From positions 1 through 36,010 of the forward strand of contig DAIDJG010000157.1 of NCBI GenBank assembly GCA_027451445.1: DNA of 36,010 nucleotides, in the 5' to 3' direction. A program made the translations under genes and the position numbers. Below the pieces are notes generated by a model. That model saw nothing but the letters and a program-made list of their open reading frames with translations, made no database searches and was not told the DNA's origin. Shown piece by piece: positions 1-7,923 of this stretch (the first letter of the stretch is position 1; every line of letters starts with the position of its first letter). The DNA comes from Singulisphaera sp. GTDB taxonomy: Bacteria; Planctomycetota; Planctomycetia; Isosphaerales; Isosphaeraceae.

Positions 1-192
1 CTTCGCCTATGGGGTGCAGGCTCGCCACGACGGAGTGCCGAATCGAGTTCACTTGCGTTTCGGACTGATCGTTCACCTCCAGTTGCTCTCCACCCCGCCT
101 CGCGGCGACGCAGTTACCTTTGGTTACGGGATGCCAGAACACCCCGGCAAGGACTTGCACCCTGCTGATTCGATGCAATTACAGGCGCACAC
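1..192 (-). ncRNA. Probable 5' end of a group II intron (partial, runs off the window)
   Basis: Read on the minus strand from about 192 or 190 down to 1, the sequence starts GTGTGCGCC, which fits the GUGYG 5' splice consensus in two registers. About 30 nt later it has GGGTGCAAGTCC, a strong group II intron signature in domain I. Further on come GGTAACTGCGTC, a GGTGGAGAGCAAC stretch and GAAACGCAAGTGAAC, all typical of the purine-rich domain I of bacterial group II introns. The rest of the ribozyme and any reverse transcriptase would lie left of base 1. A perfect 8-bp hairpin (194-201 with 207-214) abuts the proposed 5' splice site. The motifs are seen directly; the family assignment is from memory of intron sequences, with no covariance search. 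Confidence 0.5.
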
Positions 193-602
193 CCCAGCCG
201 CCTCGAGCGGCTGGTGAAGGAGGTCTGCGGCTGGACCATCCCGAATCAAGCGCTGTTTGAAGTCGCGAGCGGCAGAGAATTCCATCGGCCCCCAAGTCGC
301 GATGAGCGTGGCTCGCCAGCGTTCGGGCATCGATCGTCGTCGTTCGCTAGGCGACAGCACGTGCGTTCGCGGAGCGAATTCCAACTGACGATGCGGTGTT
401 CGCATTTGTGTGTTGTGCACACGAAACGCGCAACTTCAAAACTTCGTAGAGCGGTATCGTCTGCCGTTTCTCGGGATCGACGCTGCTGCGGCGTCTGCAC
501 GGTTCCAGGTGGAGAATCGCCGACCTTTGTGATACGACATCCCAGGCGCTGGGCATCGCCGACGATGCGAGACCGTGTCATGCTCTCTGGAGACCCGATG
601 CC
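193..602. other. Stretch without a convincing gene
   Basis: Several open frames cross this stretch on both strands, but none looks protein-like or has a good start context. The only clear structure is the 8-bp hairpin CCAGCCGC-CTCGA-GCGGCTGG at 194-214. A minus-strand frame (420 downward to the intron boundary) could be the end of an exon interrupted by the intron, but this is weak. Confidence 0.4.
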
Positions 603-1445
603 GTGCCTCCTCGCGTGATTTCGATCCAGTACCTGATGGGGCTCGTTCTCGTCGCTGCGATCCTTTTGGCCGCGTTTCAGACGGGTGACACCAGCGTGGG
701 GTACGTGGTGTTGCTCGTCGGCCTCATGACGCCTTGGGTCGTGGTACCCATCAACCTGCACAGGACGCACTGGGTCGAAACCGCCGTTGACTATGAGCCA
801 TTCGAGTTGAACACGCCGGCCTTGCCTCTGGTGGTTGTCAATCAGTTGCAGCAGACGGAGCCGACTCTATGTGCGCTTGGCTTTCAGCTTCGCGGGCGCT
901 TTGGACGGCGCGCAGGATCAGGGCCCACGAAAGTCGCTGGCTACATCGCGCTCTTCGAAGATCCTACCACCTACGCTCAGGCCCGGGTCATCGCTTCGAT
1001 CGCCCCGAAGTTGGTGAGTCTGACGCTGGTCTTTCGCACCGAGTACACCGACGGAACGCACTTCTCCACGAGTAACAGCACGTTTCCAGGAGTTCTGCCC
1101 AGCGCTCGTTCACGTCCGGGCTCCATGGCATTTCCCCAGGTCCGAGACACCCGTCTGCTCCACGAGATTCATAACCTACGGGCCGTGCCCTTGGGTCGGG
1201 TCGAGGTGGGGATCGATGACCCGATCGCGAGACTCGTGCACGACGGTCGTCTCGAACGCTTGGCCTGGATTGACGGCGGGTACTATCATCCGGAAGCGGG
1301 AACCACGCGATTGCGGCTAACGTGGAAAGGGGCCGTGTTGATGTCTTGGAAGTTCCTGAAGCCGGTGCCTCAATTCCGTAGAGCATGGAGGCGATGGCGA
1401 GCCGCACGAACTCTTCGGGACATGGGCGTTGGGGGAGCTATGTGA
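603..1445 (+). CDS. Unknown membrane-anchored protein
   Basis: The 280-residue product has two hydrophobic segments near the N-terminus (about residues 8-25 and 32-50). A soluble region of roughly 225 residues follows, with an Arg-rich basic tail (about 255-272). I do not recognise the family. The first helix has no signal-peptidase site, so the protein is probably anchored in the inner membrane with most of it on one side; which side is unclear. The start is uncertain. GTG at 603 lies 10 nt after GGAG (589-592). GTG at 615 and ATG at 636 are in-frame alternatives. A six-codon frame starting at ATG 598, at better spacing from the same GGAG, ends in a TGA that overlaps GTG 615. The next convincing gene starts more than 500 bp downstream, so it looks monocistronic. 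Confidence 0.7.
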   Translation: MPPRVISIQYLMGLVLVAAILLAAFQTGDTSVGYVVLLVGLMTPWVVVPINLHRTHWVETAVDYEPFELNTPALPLVVVNQLQQTEPTLCALGFQLRGRFGRRAGSGPTKVAGYIALFEDPTTYAQARVIASIAPKLVSLTLVFRTEYTDGTHFSTSNSTFPGVLPSARSRPGSMAFPQVRDTRLLHEIHNLRAVPLGRVEVGIDDPIARLVHDGRLERLAWIDGGYYHPEAGTTRLRLTWKGAVLMSWKFLKPVPQFRRAWRRWRAARTLRDMGVGGAM

Positions 1446-1978
1446 TCTCGGCATCAGCAAACGTCGCGCGCTTGCATTATGAGGATTATGAGACGAAAAA
1501 TACCCCGCGGAAACTCCAGGACACGCAATTCACTGGCTTCCCCAGTGCGATTCTCTGGAACCGAATCGTCCGCTAAGCGAGAGACGCCGGGACGCTTCTT
1601 TCGCTCGCTTCCGAGCGAGTTACCGTGGAATCGAACGACCCTAAAATGCGCGTCCTGGAGTTTCTTGGATGTGTATCCGAGAGCGGCGGTTGAGACGCCG
1701 AACCAGACGCGGCAATCTGACCTCGCCAGCGGCGTTCCGACGATAGCCTCTTCCATGATGGCGCCGTACGGTTGACACGAAATCCAAATTAGCGTATTCC
1801 CCCAAATCGCCAAGCTAAACTCTTGCGCTCGCTCGAATCGCGTTGTAAGATTCAAGATGGTAATAGGTAGTCGTACTCCCCGCCCGGGGCGCGAAGAATT
1901 CTTGGCATGCACCTTCTGGACCAAAGCGGGGTCGGATACGGTCAATTGACTCCCGTGATACGATTAAGGGGCAGGCCC
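1446..1978. other. Non-coding stretch ahead of the methyltransferase cassette
   Basis: No convincing gene is seen here. Open frames on both strands lack start signals and plausible composition. The stretch holds an imperfect 21-nt inverted repeat (listed separately), a 6-bp hairpin CTCGCT-TCCG-AGCGAG near 1605-1620, and the AAGGGG Shine-Dalgarno (1966-1971) of the next gene. It may carry the promoter of the cassette, but no clear -35/-10 pair stands out. Confidence 0.5.
1510..1664. repeat. Inverted repeat, ~21-nt arms
   Basis: The left arm at 1510-1530 (GAAACTCCAGGACACGCAATT) is the reverse complement of the right arm at 1644-1664 with two mismatches, around a spacer of about 113 nt. Read as protein, the arms give LQDTQF on the plus strand and LQDAHF on the minus strand, so they could be relics of two related coding ends in opposite orientation. 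A short non-autonomous element or the edges of a lost insertion are alternatives. No target-site duplication was recognised. Confidence 0.5.
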
Positions 1979-2410
1979 GTGTCGAAAGCAAAGGTCACAA
2001 CCACAGAGGCTGATCCTTCATTTTCAGATTGGCTCAAGGGCCGCATTCGGTTTGGACTCGCGGACGATTGTGTCATCCTCTTTGTCCCGAGTCACGCCCG
2101 CGATAAGACGAGGCTCAAGGATCAGGCTGAGTGGGCCTCCCAAGCCTTGGATTTGATGGGAAAGCTCTACGGCGGGGCGACCGGCTTTAGCGAATTATGT
2201 GGCATCTGGCGTGATGACGAGAATGGCGGCCAACTGTTGACCGACGCGCCAATCATGATCCAGAGTCTTGCAAGACGAGAAGACGTTGAAGACCAGGCGA
2301 AGATAGGTGAGTTGGCGAACTTCCTGAAACGAATGGGAAAGAAAACGAACCAGGGTGCTGTCGCGGTCGTCTTTAACAACGCCATTCACTTTATCTCAAA
2401 GTACGACTGA
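1979..2410 (+). CDS. Unknown small protein, first gene of the methyltransferase cassette
   Basis: The 143-residue soluble product has no signal peptide. It has alternating hydrophobic strands (VILFVPSH near the start, a central GATGFSELCGIWRDDENGG, and a final AVAVVFNNAIHFI) separated by two helical stretches. This suggests a small alpha/beta fold. The layout loosely recalls DUF3574-type ferredoxin-like proteins, but I cannot claim membership. The GTG start at 1979 is chosen because AAGGGG (1966-1971) sits 7 nt upstream; the earlier in-frame ATG at 1907 has no such site. The stop is followed after one base by the ATG of the next gene, so the two are almost certainly co-translated with the downstream GIY-YIG-like protein and adenine methyltransferase. 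The role is unknown. Confidence 0.75.
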   Translation: MSKAKVTTTEADPSFSDWLKGRIRFGLADDCVILFVPSHARDKTRLKDQAEWASQALDLMGKLYGGATGFSELCGIWRDDENGGQLLTDAPIMIQSLARREDVEDQAKIGELANFLKRMGKKTNQGAVAVVFNNAIHFISKYD

Positions 2411-2411
2411 C

Positions 2412-3353
2412 ATGAACGACTTAGATCAACTGAAGATCAGCCGAATCCTGGGCAGCACGATCCGGCCGATTTCACGTCCAGCGTTTGGAGCTTTTTCGGC
2501 TGTGGGCACGGTTGGGGTGATGTTCGCCAATCGTCCCATCATGATCGCGCCTTTGGCTCCGGACAAGTCGCGAGACGATACCATCATCGATGCCTTTGCG
2601 CAGGTCCACGATGGGTATTCCATTGATCGCACCCTGGCAGACCCGCAGTTGGCGGCTCAGTTTGTTGAACGATGCCAGCAACTCGGCATTGGCGCTTCGC
2701 ACGCGGCAATTTGTCGTCGGCTCCTTTGCCTCAGGAAAGCAGGCGGATTCCCGATCAAAACGACCAGGAAGCACAAACGGGATCTCCACCCGTTCCTGAT
2801 TCCTGCCGAGCTTGCATTTGCCAAGTTGACGTACCGCTATGACGCAAGCTACGACGACCTTTTGGCCGATCCTGATGTTGGCAAAGCCTTCGACGAGAAT
2901 GTCGCCCGGCTCGGACAAGCAGGAGATGCCGTCGACTACCGATTGGCGGCGCTTCACCTACGAAAGAACGTTCGGTTGCGACCCAAGGCCGATGCAGATC
3001 AATTGGCTCATCTTGATATCCTGAAACGTAAGCCCCATTGGCACACCCCAGGACACCTGTCGGATGTTCGACTTGACGAGGTGCCGGCCTCCGAGGGCGT
3101 CTTCTCGTTGCGTGAGCCAGACCGCTATCTATTTCTGAGCCAATCCGAGAACCTACGTTCGGGCGTCAGTATTTTTCAGGATAGCCGCGTTCTGTCGGCA
3201 GTGGGGAACCACTTCTGGTCTCCCTCTCCGGAAGAGATCACAGTTGACTTCGTGATGCCAGAAGATGTGTATGGCGTGGATCTTCGTCTATTTGAGATTA
3301 AAGCGCTAGAGACGTATCAGCCAATCTTTAACATGCTGCCGAAAGCCGGGTAG
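2412..3353 (+). CDS. Protein with degenerate C-terminal GIY-YIG-like domain
   Basis: The product has 313 residues. Residues 1-215 are not recognised: a beta-rich start, then helical sequence with many Arg and Lys residues that could bind DNA. Residues about 226-310 resemble a GIY-YIG nuclease domain. GVF (229-231) stands for GIY and FLS (241-243) for YIG. QSENLRS (244-250) matches the usual helix start, Glu295 lies in LFEIKALE where the metal-binding Glu is expected, and YQPIFN (302-307) matches the common YQPxxN end. By comparison with UvrC the catalytic Arg position holds Gly251, so nuclease activity may be lost or altered. It lies one base after the preceding gene and 29 bp before the methyltransferase. 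The domain call is by eye; the N-terminal function is unknown. Confidence 0.75.
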   Translation: MNDLDQLKISRILGSTIRPISRPAFGAFSAVGTVGVMFANRPIMIAPLAPDKSRDDTIIDAFAQVHDGYSIDRTLADPQLAAQFVERCQQLGIGASHAAICRRLLCLRKAGGFPIKTTRKHKRDLHPFLIPAELAFAKLTYRYDASYDDLLADPDVGKAFDENVARLGQAGDAVDYRLAALHLRKNVRLRPKADADQLAHLDILKRKPHWHTPGHLSDVRLDEVPASEGVFSLREPDRYLFLSQSENLRSGVSIFQDSRVLSAVGNHFWSPSPEEITVDFVMPEDVYGVDLRLFEIKALETYQPIFNMLPKAG

Positions 3354-3382
3354 GATACCTGTCGTCGCTCAAGGTGCCACGC

Positions 3383-4237
3383 ATGGCCGATGCATCAGAT
3401 CGCGTTTCGCCGCCTCTCAAATGGCATGGTGGCAAGCATTACCTTGCCGAGAGGATCGTTGCCAAGATGCCGGCACGATGCAATAACCCGAATGCTCCTG
3501 ACGTCAACGATCCGGGCTGGCTGCATTACTGCGAGCCCTACTTCGGGGGCGGGTCGGTCTTGCTGGTGAATGATCCGACCGGCATCAGTGAAGTCGTAAA
3601 CGACATTCACGGACGGCTTACCAATTTCTGGCGCGTGCTCCAAGGTGAGGATTCATTCGCTCGCTTTACCCGAGTGCTTTCGGCAATGCCGTTCTCCGAG
3701 GCGGAATGGCGACTCGCGGCCGAATCCCATGGCGCTGATCCCGTCGAGGACGCCGTGTGGTTTTTCGTGCATTGCCGACAATCCCTCGCCGGCCGAATGC
3801 GCAGCTTCGCACCGTTGAGCCGGATGCGAACGCGACGCGGAATGAACGAACAGGCGAGCGCGTGGCTGAACGCGATCGAAGGGCTCGCTAACGTACATGC
3901 GCGGCTCAAGAGGGTGTCCATCCTCAATCGGGACGCAGTGGACGTGATCCGTCAGCAAGACGGCAGCCGGACACTGTTTTATCTGGACCCGCCCTATCTC
4001 GGCGAGACACGGGCGACGGATGACGTGTATTCGTTTGAGATGTGCGTCAAGCAGCATGAAACTCTGCTGGAAACAATCCTCGCGTGCCAGGGTCGGGTCA
4101 TGCTGTCGGGGTATCGATCACACCTGTATGACTGGCGGCTTCGCGATTGGACGCGACATGAATTCACCCTGCCGAATCAGGCGGCAGGCGGTAAGCAAAA
4201 GCGCATGATGGTCGAAGTCGTCTGGTGCAACTTCTAA
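3383..4237 (+). CDS. DNA adenine methyltransferase, D12 class (Dam-like)
   Basis: This 284-residue enzyme should transfer a methyl group from S-adenosylmethionine to N6 of adenine in a short DNA target. Motifs of the D12 (MethyltransfD12) family are in order: PPLKWHGGK (10-18, SAM-binding motif X), EPYFGGGS (51-58, motif I) and catalytic DPPY (202-205, motif IV). A C-terminal region ends in MMVEVVWCNF. The length matches Dam-type enzymes. The ATG at 3383 has AAGGTG six bases upstream; the in-frame GTG at 3374 has none. It is the last gene of a three-gene cassette with a small unknown protein and a GIY-YIG-like protein, which suggests a modification or defence role rather than housekeeping repair. 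Target specificity cannot be read from the sequence. Confidence 0.9.
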   Translation: MADASDRVSPPLKWHGGKHYLAERIVAKMPARCNNPNAPDVNDPGWLHYCEPYFGGGSVLLVNDPTGISEVVNDIHGRLTNFWRVLQGEDSFARFTRVLSAMPFSEAEWRLAAESHGADPVEDAVWFFVHCRQSLAGRMRSFAPLSRMRTRRGMNEQASAWLNAIEGLANVHARLKRVSILNRDAVDVIRQQDGSRTLFYLDPPYLGETRATDDVYSFEMCVKQHETLLETILACQGRVMLSGYRSHLYDWRLRDWTRHEFTLPNQAAGGKQKRMMVEVVWCNF

Positions 4238-4365
4238 AGACCTCGTGAAGGACGTAGACTTCGTTGCCTTCCGAGCGCGCTTCCATGGAAATGAACCGCC
4301 GGCGATAGGGCATGTCCTCCGGGATCTCGAGAACGCGGGGCCGTGGCTGTCCTCGCGAACGAGGG

Positions 4366-5451
4366 TTACGGCGGTGTTTCGTCGTCCACCCCAGCGAGGC
4401 TCTCGGCATCAATCCCGTGCAGTAGTGTTGCCGCGGCCTGACGTACGTCGACGTCTTCGTCCGCGAGTTGCCGCGCCAGCTCGAGGCCGCACCGCCGCAA
4501 GGCGGCGGGCTTGGGAGATCCCGCGGGGAACTCAACATTCGTCGTTCCCATACCGCCAAAGACCGACTCCACGTCAAACCCATACAGCGCCGAGAGGGCG
4601 TCCGTCCTTTGCTTCAGTGCGCGTGACGGGTCGCAGACTCTATCGGCGAGGATCGTCGCGACGAGTGTGCTCGGGTTCGTTTCGGGGTCGAGCAACTGGA
4701 TCTCAGCGAGCGCGGCGTCGTTGCGCACGTCGGGCTTCGGACTGTGCAGTAAGGGATCCAGTGCCGGCAAGATCCGCGCTGTGGCGGTTGCCAGCAGGGG
4801 AAAGCAGCTCGCGGCATCCTTACGCACGCCGTTGTCGTCATTCGCGAGGAGGCTGACAAGGGCCTGAATCGCCGCGTCTTCACCCGGCACGCCCGCGGTG
4901 CGCAGGGCCTCAACCAGGGACTGGCGATTGAGGATCGGCCGAGGCTCGGCAAGTGTCATGGCCAGGGTACGGATAGCGGTCTGCTGGAGGTCTCCGCCAA
5001 AACGGAGGAGAGCCTTTGCCGCGGCGGCTTGCAGCTCCGGGTCTTCGGACTGCAGGGTCGCGACGAGATCGTCAACGGCCGGCCGCGCGGATTCACCCAG
5101 GTCTCCGAGCACATCCGCGGCCGCGGTCGCCACGAATGGGTCCGGTTCGTGCAAGGCCTCGCGGAGCAGAGCTACCGCCTTGTCGTGCGCCTCACGCCCT
5201 TCGCCGGTCGGGAGGAATTCCCTGAGGGCTTCTCTGAGCGCGTGGATCGCTTCGACTCGGTCCGCCGATTCACCCGACGTCACGCGAGGGCCGATCGCCG
5301 CCACGCGTTCCTGTGGGTTGATCCGTTGTGGCTCGGCCCACGCGGACGTTCGCGTCTTGAACTGAAGCCACGCCGCGAAGAGCGTTCCGACGATTCCGAT
5401 GGCAAGCGTGACGTAGAAGAGTGGGCCAAAGATCCTACGCGAGCGTGCCAT
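4366..5451 (-). CDS. HEAT-repeat protein with N-terminal membrane anchor
   Basis: The 361-residue product starts with a basic stretch and one transmembrane helix (about residues 10-28). Short two-helix repeats rich in Ala, Leu, Asp and Pro follow (for example around 95-150, 185-240 and 330-350), with the D-P-x-V/A-pattern of HEAT or PBS-lyase HEAT-like repeats. Such repeats act as protein-interaction scaffolds and are common in planctomycetes. No catalytic motif is present. It is transcribed on the minus strand, as are the genes to its right, but 366 bp separate it from the next one, so it probably has its own promoter. The partner is unknown. Confidence 0.8.
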   Translation of the reverse strand: MARSRRIFGPLFYVTLAIGIVGTLFAAWLQFKTRTSAWAEPQRINPQERVAAIGPRVTSGESADRVEAIHALREALREFLPTGEGREAHDKAVALLREALHEPDPFVATAAADVLGDLGESARPAVDDLVATLQSEDPELQAAAAKALLRFGGDLQQTAIRTLAMTLAEPRPILNRQSLVEALRTAGVPGEDAAIQALVSLLANDDNGVRKDAASCFPLLATATARILPALDPLLHSPKPDVRNDAALAEIQLLDPETNPSTLVATILADRVCDPSRALKQRTDALSALYGFDVESVFGGMGTTNVEFPAGSPKPAALRRCGLELARQLADEDVDVRQAAATLLHGIDAESLAGVDDETPP

Positions 5452-5817
5452 CGTTGAATGCCCCCGACAGGCTCACAGCGGCGTCCCGTATCCGAAACTA
5501 TGATATCGAGAACGATCGGCGGTTCCTACCGTATGCGATTCGATGCGCGCAGGCGATCGCCCCGGCGGTATTCCCCCGGCAGTCGGGGGACCCTACGGGG
5601 TGGGGCGTTGAAAGCGCCGTTTCGGGACGCGCCGAGCGGCCCTCTGTCTCCGTTGCACGTTTCGTCGTACGCCACGGCACTCTTACTCCCGCCCGCCTTT
5701 GTGGAGAGAGAGCAAGCTTTCCCATTCCCGTAACGTAAAGGCACGTTCGGGAGCCGGGCGTGATGTCGAGCGAGGACCATCGTTGGCTGATCGCGTGCAA
5801 CCCAACCGTTAAGTGCT
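5452..5817. other. Intergenic stretch with a GC-rich hairpin
   Basis: No gene is supported here. A perfect hairpin CCCCCG-GCAGT-CGGGGG lies at 5573-5589. It has no T-run on either side, so it is at best a weak terminator for the upstream minus-strand gene. The promoter of the HEAT-repeat gene must lie in the left part of this stretch, but no consensus pair is clear. Confidence 0.5.
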
Positions 5818-7713
5818 CTAACGATTTCCGGGTCTTCGACTCGCCAGATGCTCTTCCATTTTCTGGTACGCGACAATGCCGACGGTCGCCTGAACACCCT
5901 GCGCGACGACATACTTGAGCCCGCGCTCGGCGGGAACGCGAAGCACGATCTCCTCGCCGTTCTTGAGAAACCGCAACGGCTTCCACGCGCTCAGCCGGAA
6001 GCCCGCGCGAGCGCACAAGGGACGTGCGAGCTCGGTGGCCTCGCCCAACCCCAGGCGAGGCAACAGCTCGGGGACGCGGCGCAGCACCTGATACGTCCCG
6101 CCAGCGGCGCGGATGGCCCACCACTTCGAGAGACGCTGGGTCGCCGCCTCGGTCCCCTGCTCGGCCAGCTCGCGGCCTGCCAGCTTGGCCACCTCACGCG
6201 TTGCGGCTTTCACCTCCGCACGCGCAGCCTCGGAAGCCGCCACCCCCTCGGGCTGGAGCACCAGGAGGCTCAAACCGTCGGCCACCACGAAACAGCCGTC
6301 GATCAGCGCCCATGCCGCCTCGCCGGAGGTGGGGGTCTGACCCCGCCGTAAGACATTGCCTAGGTGCAGCACGTCATACAGCGGGAGGAACTGGTAAAAC
6401 GAAACCTCGCTCGAATCGAGCTCTGCAACACGCTCGAGGCCGTCCTTCTTGATGGTCTGGATCGTGGCCTGGCCGTTCTCGCCCGAGAGGAATAGGACCG
6501 AGAGCGCCAGCGTCTCGCTGAAAGAGCGCTTCGGCTTGGAGCGCAACACCGCGAGCGTCTCCGGGCCGCCGTCCGCCCGGGCAATCGGCGGGATCGCCGC
6601 GGCGCCATAGGTTCGAAGGACGTCGCGGAAGTCGGAGTCTGCTGCGTACTTATCGAGCATGGCCAGGGCCATCGAACCGTGCTCCGCAATGGCTTCGACC
6701 GCCTGGTTACGAAGCGTCTCGTCGGCGTAGTCGCCGTAGACGACGTCGGCCGCGTCCGCCCCTGCCTGGACGAGGGCCCGCTCACCCCGAGCGCCGTGCT
6801 CGACGACCAGCCGCAGAGCCTGAGTGCTCCCACCGACCGCCTCGGTCAACCCCTCGGCCGCAACGTGCCGCAGGTGCTGGGCAACGGTCTCCGGCTCGTG
6901 GCTGCGCAGGAGCTCGTCGACGTATTCGGAGTTGACGCGGAGCAGGATCAGGGTTTGGTCGAGAGGGAGCGCCGGACCGAGCGCGGCGATGACCGGTCCG
7001 TAGAGGCTGACCAGAGCAAAGCCGTCGAGCCCTTGCACCCGAAACGCCTCGAGGGCGACCGGGCCGTGCGCGTCGAGCGTCCTCAAGGCCGCTCGCAAGT
7101 CCGTGGCGCCGGGTTCCAGGTTGATGAACGAGAGCACGGCCAGGGCATCGGCCAGCTCATGCTCGTCGTCCGCCCAGCGCTCGATGAGATCGGTCACGCC
7201 GGTTGGCTCGGCCAGGATCAAGGGCAAGGCATTGGGGAATTTGGCGGCCGCCTTGCGCTGGGCGGTCGACAGCCGGGCGATCTCGGCAATCAGGAGAGAG
7301 CGATCGGTGTCGTCAACTCGCTTGAGGCCGAAGTATTCACGCCAGTGGAGCAGGACGTCCGCCGCCGCATCATCCGTCAGGGTGTCGCGCAGCCGGCGGA
7401 AGTCGTTGGGGTGCTTCTCGTAAAGGAAGATCGCCTCGAGGTCGAGCCGATCGAGCAGCTCCAGTCCCCGAAGTCCGTCGGTCCGCTCGATGGCGACGGC
7501 CGTCTGACGATACTTTTCGAGCGAGCGTTCGACCAGGGCACGATCCTGCGGCGCCTGGTAGCGAGCGCGAAGTTGGGCCTCGGGATCGAGCGCGGCGGGG
7601 GTGTCCGGATCGTTCGAACGCGTTTCGACTCGCGGAGGCGCGCCTTTGAAAGCGAGCTTACAGAGCACGCCCAGGGCGGCCAGGAGGATCACGACGGCGA
7701 ACGTACGCTTCAT
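5818..7713 (-). CDS. Large exported or membrane-anchored unknown protein
   Basis: The 631-residue product begins with a basic residue pair and a hydrophobic core (about residues 4-22) that may be a signal peptide or an uncleaved anchor. An Ala/Pro-rich linker follows, then a long largely alpha-helical body. Parts such as AVEAIAEHGSMALAMLDKYA look like irregular helical repeats. A weak hydrophobic segment appears near 475-490. No catalytic motif or known domain is recognised. The ATG at 7713 is followed at once by Lys-Arg, as expected of an export signal. It lies 210 bp downstream of dxs on the same strand, so co-transcription is possible but not required. Function is unknown. Confidence 0.75.
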   Translation of the reverse strand: MKRTFAVVILLAALGVLCKLAFKGAPPRVETRSNDPDTPAALDPEAQLRARYQAPQDRALVERSLEKYRQTAVAIERTDGLRGLELLDRLDLEAIFLYEKHPNDFRRLRDTLTDDAAADVLLHWREYFGLKRVDDTDRSLLIAEIARLSTAQRKAAAKFPNALPLILAEPTGVTDLIERWADDEHELADALAVLSFINLEPGATDLRAALRTLDAHGPVALEAFRVQGLDGFALVSLYGPVIAALGPALPLDQTLILLRVNSEYVDELLRSHEPETVAQHLRHVAAEGLTEAVGGSTQALRLVVEHGARGERALVQAGADAADVVYGDYADETLRNQAVEAIAEHGSMALAMLDKYAADSDFRDVLRTYGAAAIPPIARADGGPETLAVLRSKPKRSFSETLALSVLFLSGENGQATIQTIKKDGLERVAELDSSEVSFYQFLPLYDVLHLGNVLRRGQTPTSGEAAWALIDGCFVVADGLSLLVLQPEGVAASEAARAEVKAATREVAKLAGRELAEQGTEAATQRLSKWWAIRAAGGTYQVLRRVPELLPRLGLGEATELARPLCARAGFRLSAWKPLRFLKNGEEIVLRVPAERGLKYVVAQGVQATVGIVAYQKMEEHLASRRPGNR

Positions 7714-7923
7714 GGCTCACGCCTGGAGAGAGTCGGAGGGCAAACCCTGGGCGGTAGGAGGGAGGTCCGCGTCGGGCCGAACCCGGAAGGCCGTGCCCAC
7801 GAAACTATTGTTCCCTATACGAACCCGGCCGTCAATTCGACGAGCGCGCGGGATGCCCTGGGAAGACGCGAGAGCGGCGTGATCGCCGCCCCGCGAGCCC
7901 GCAAGGACTCCGACTTTCCCGCA

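Noticed and set aside
1454-1945. A minus-strand frame of 163 codons
   Set aside because: No start signal and no protein-like pattern; it spans the inverted repeat and the start region of the next gene.
4245-4365. Short protein-like stretches on both strands after the methyltransferase (KDVDFVAFRARFHGN on plus; EIPEDMPYRRRFISME on minus)
   Set aside because: Neither has a full gene: the plus frame runs into antisense of the HEAT gene and the minus one has no start of its own. A decayed fragment is possible but unsupported.
5573-5589. CCCCCG/CGGGGG hairpin as an intrinsic terminator
   Set aside because: Perfect stem but no T-run on either strand and far from the gene end at 5818.
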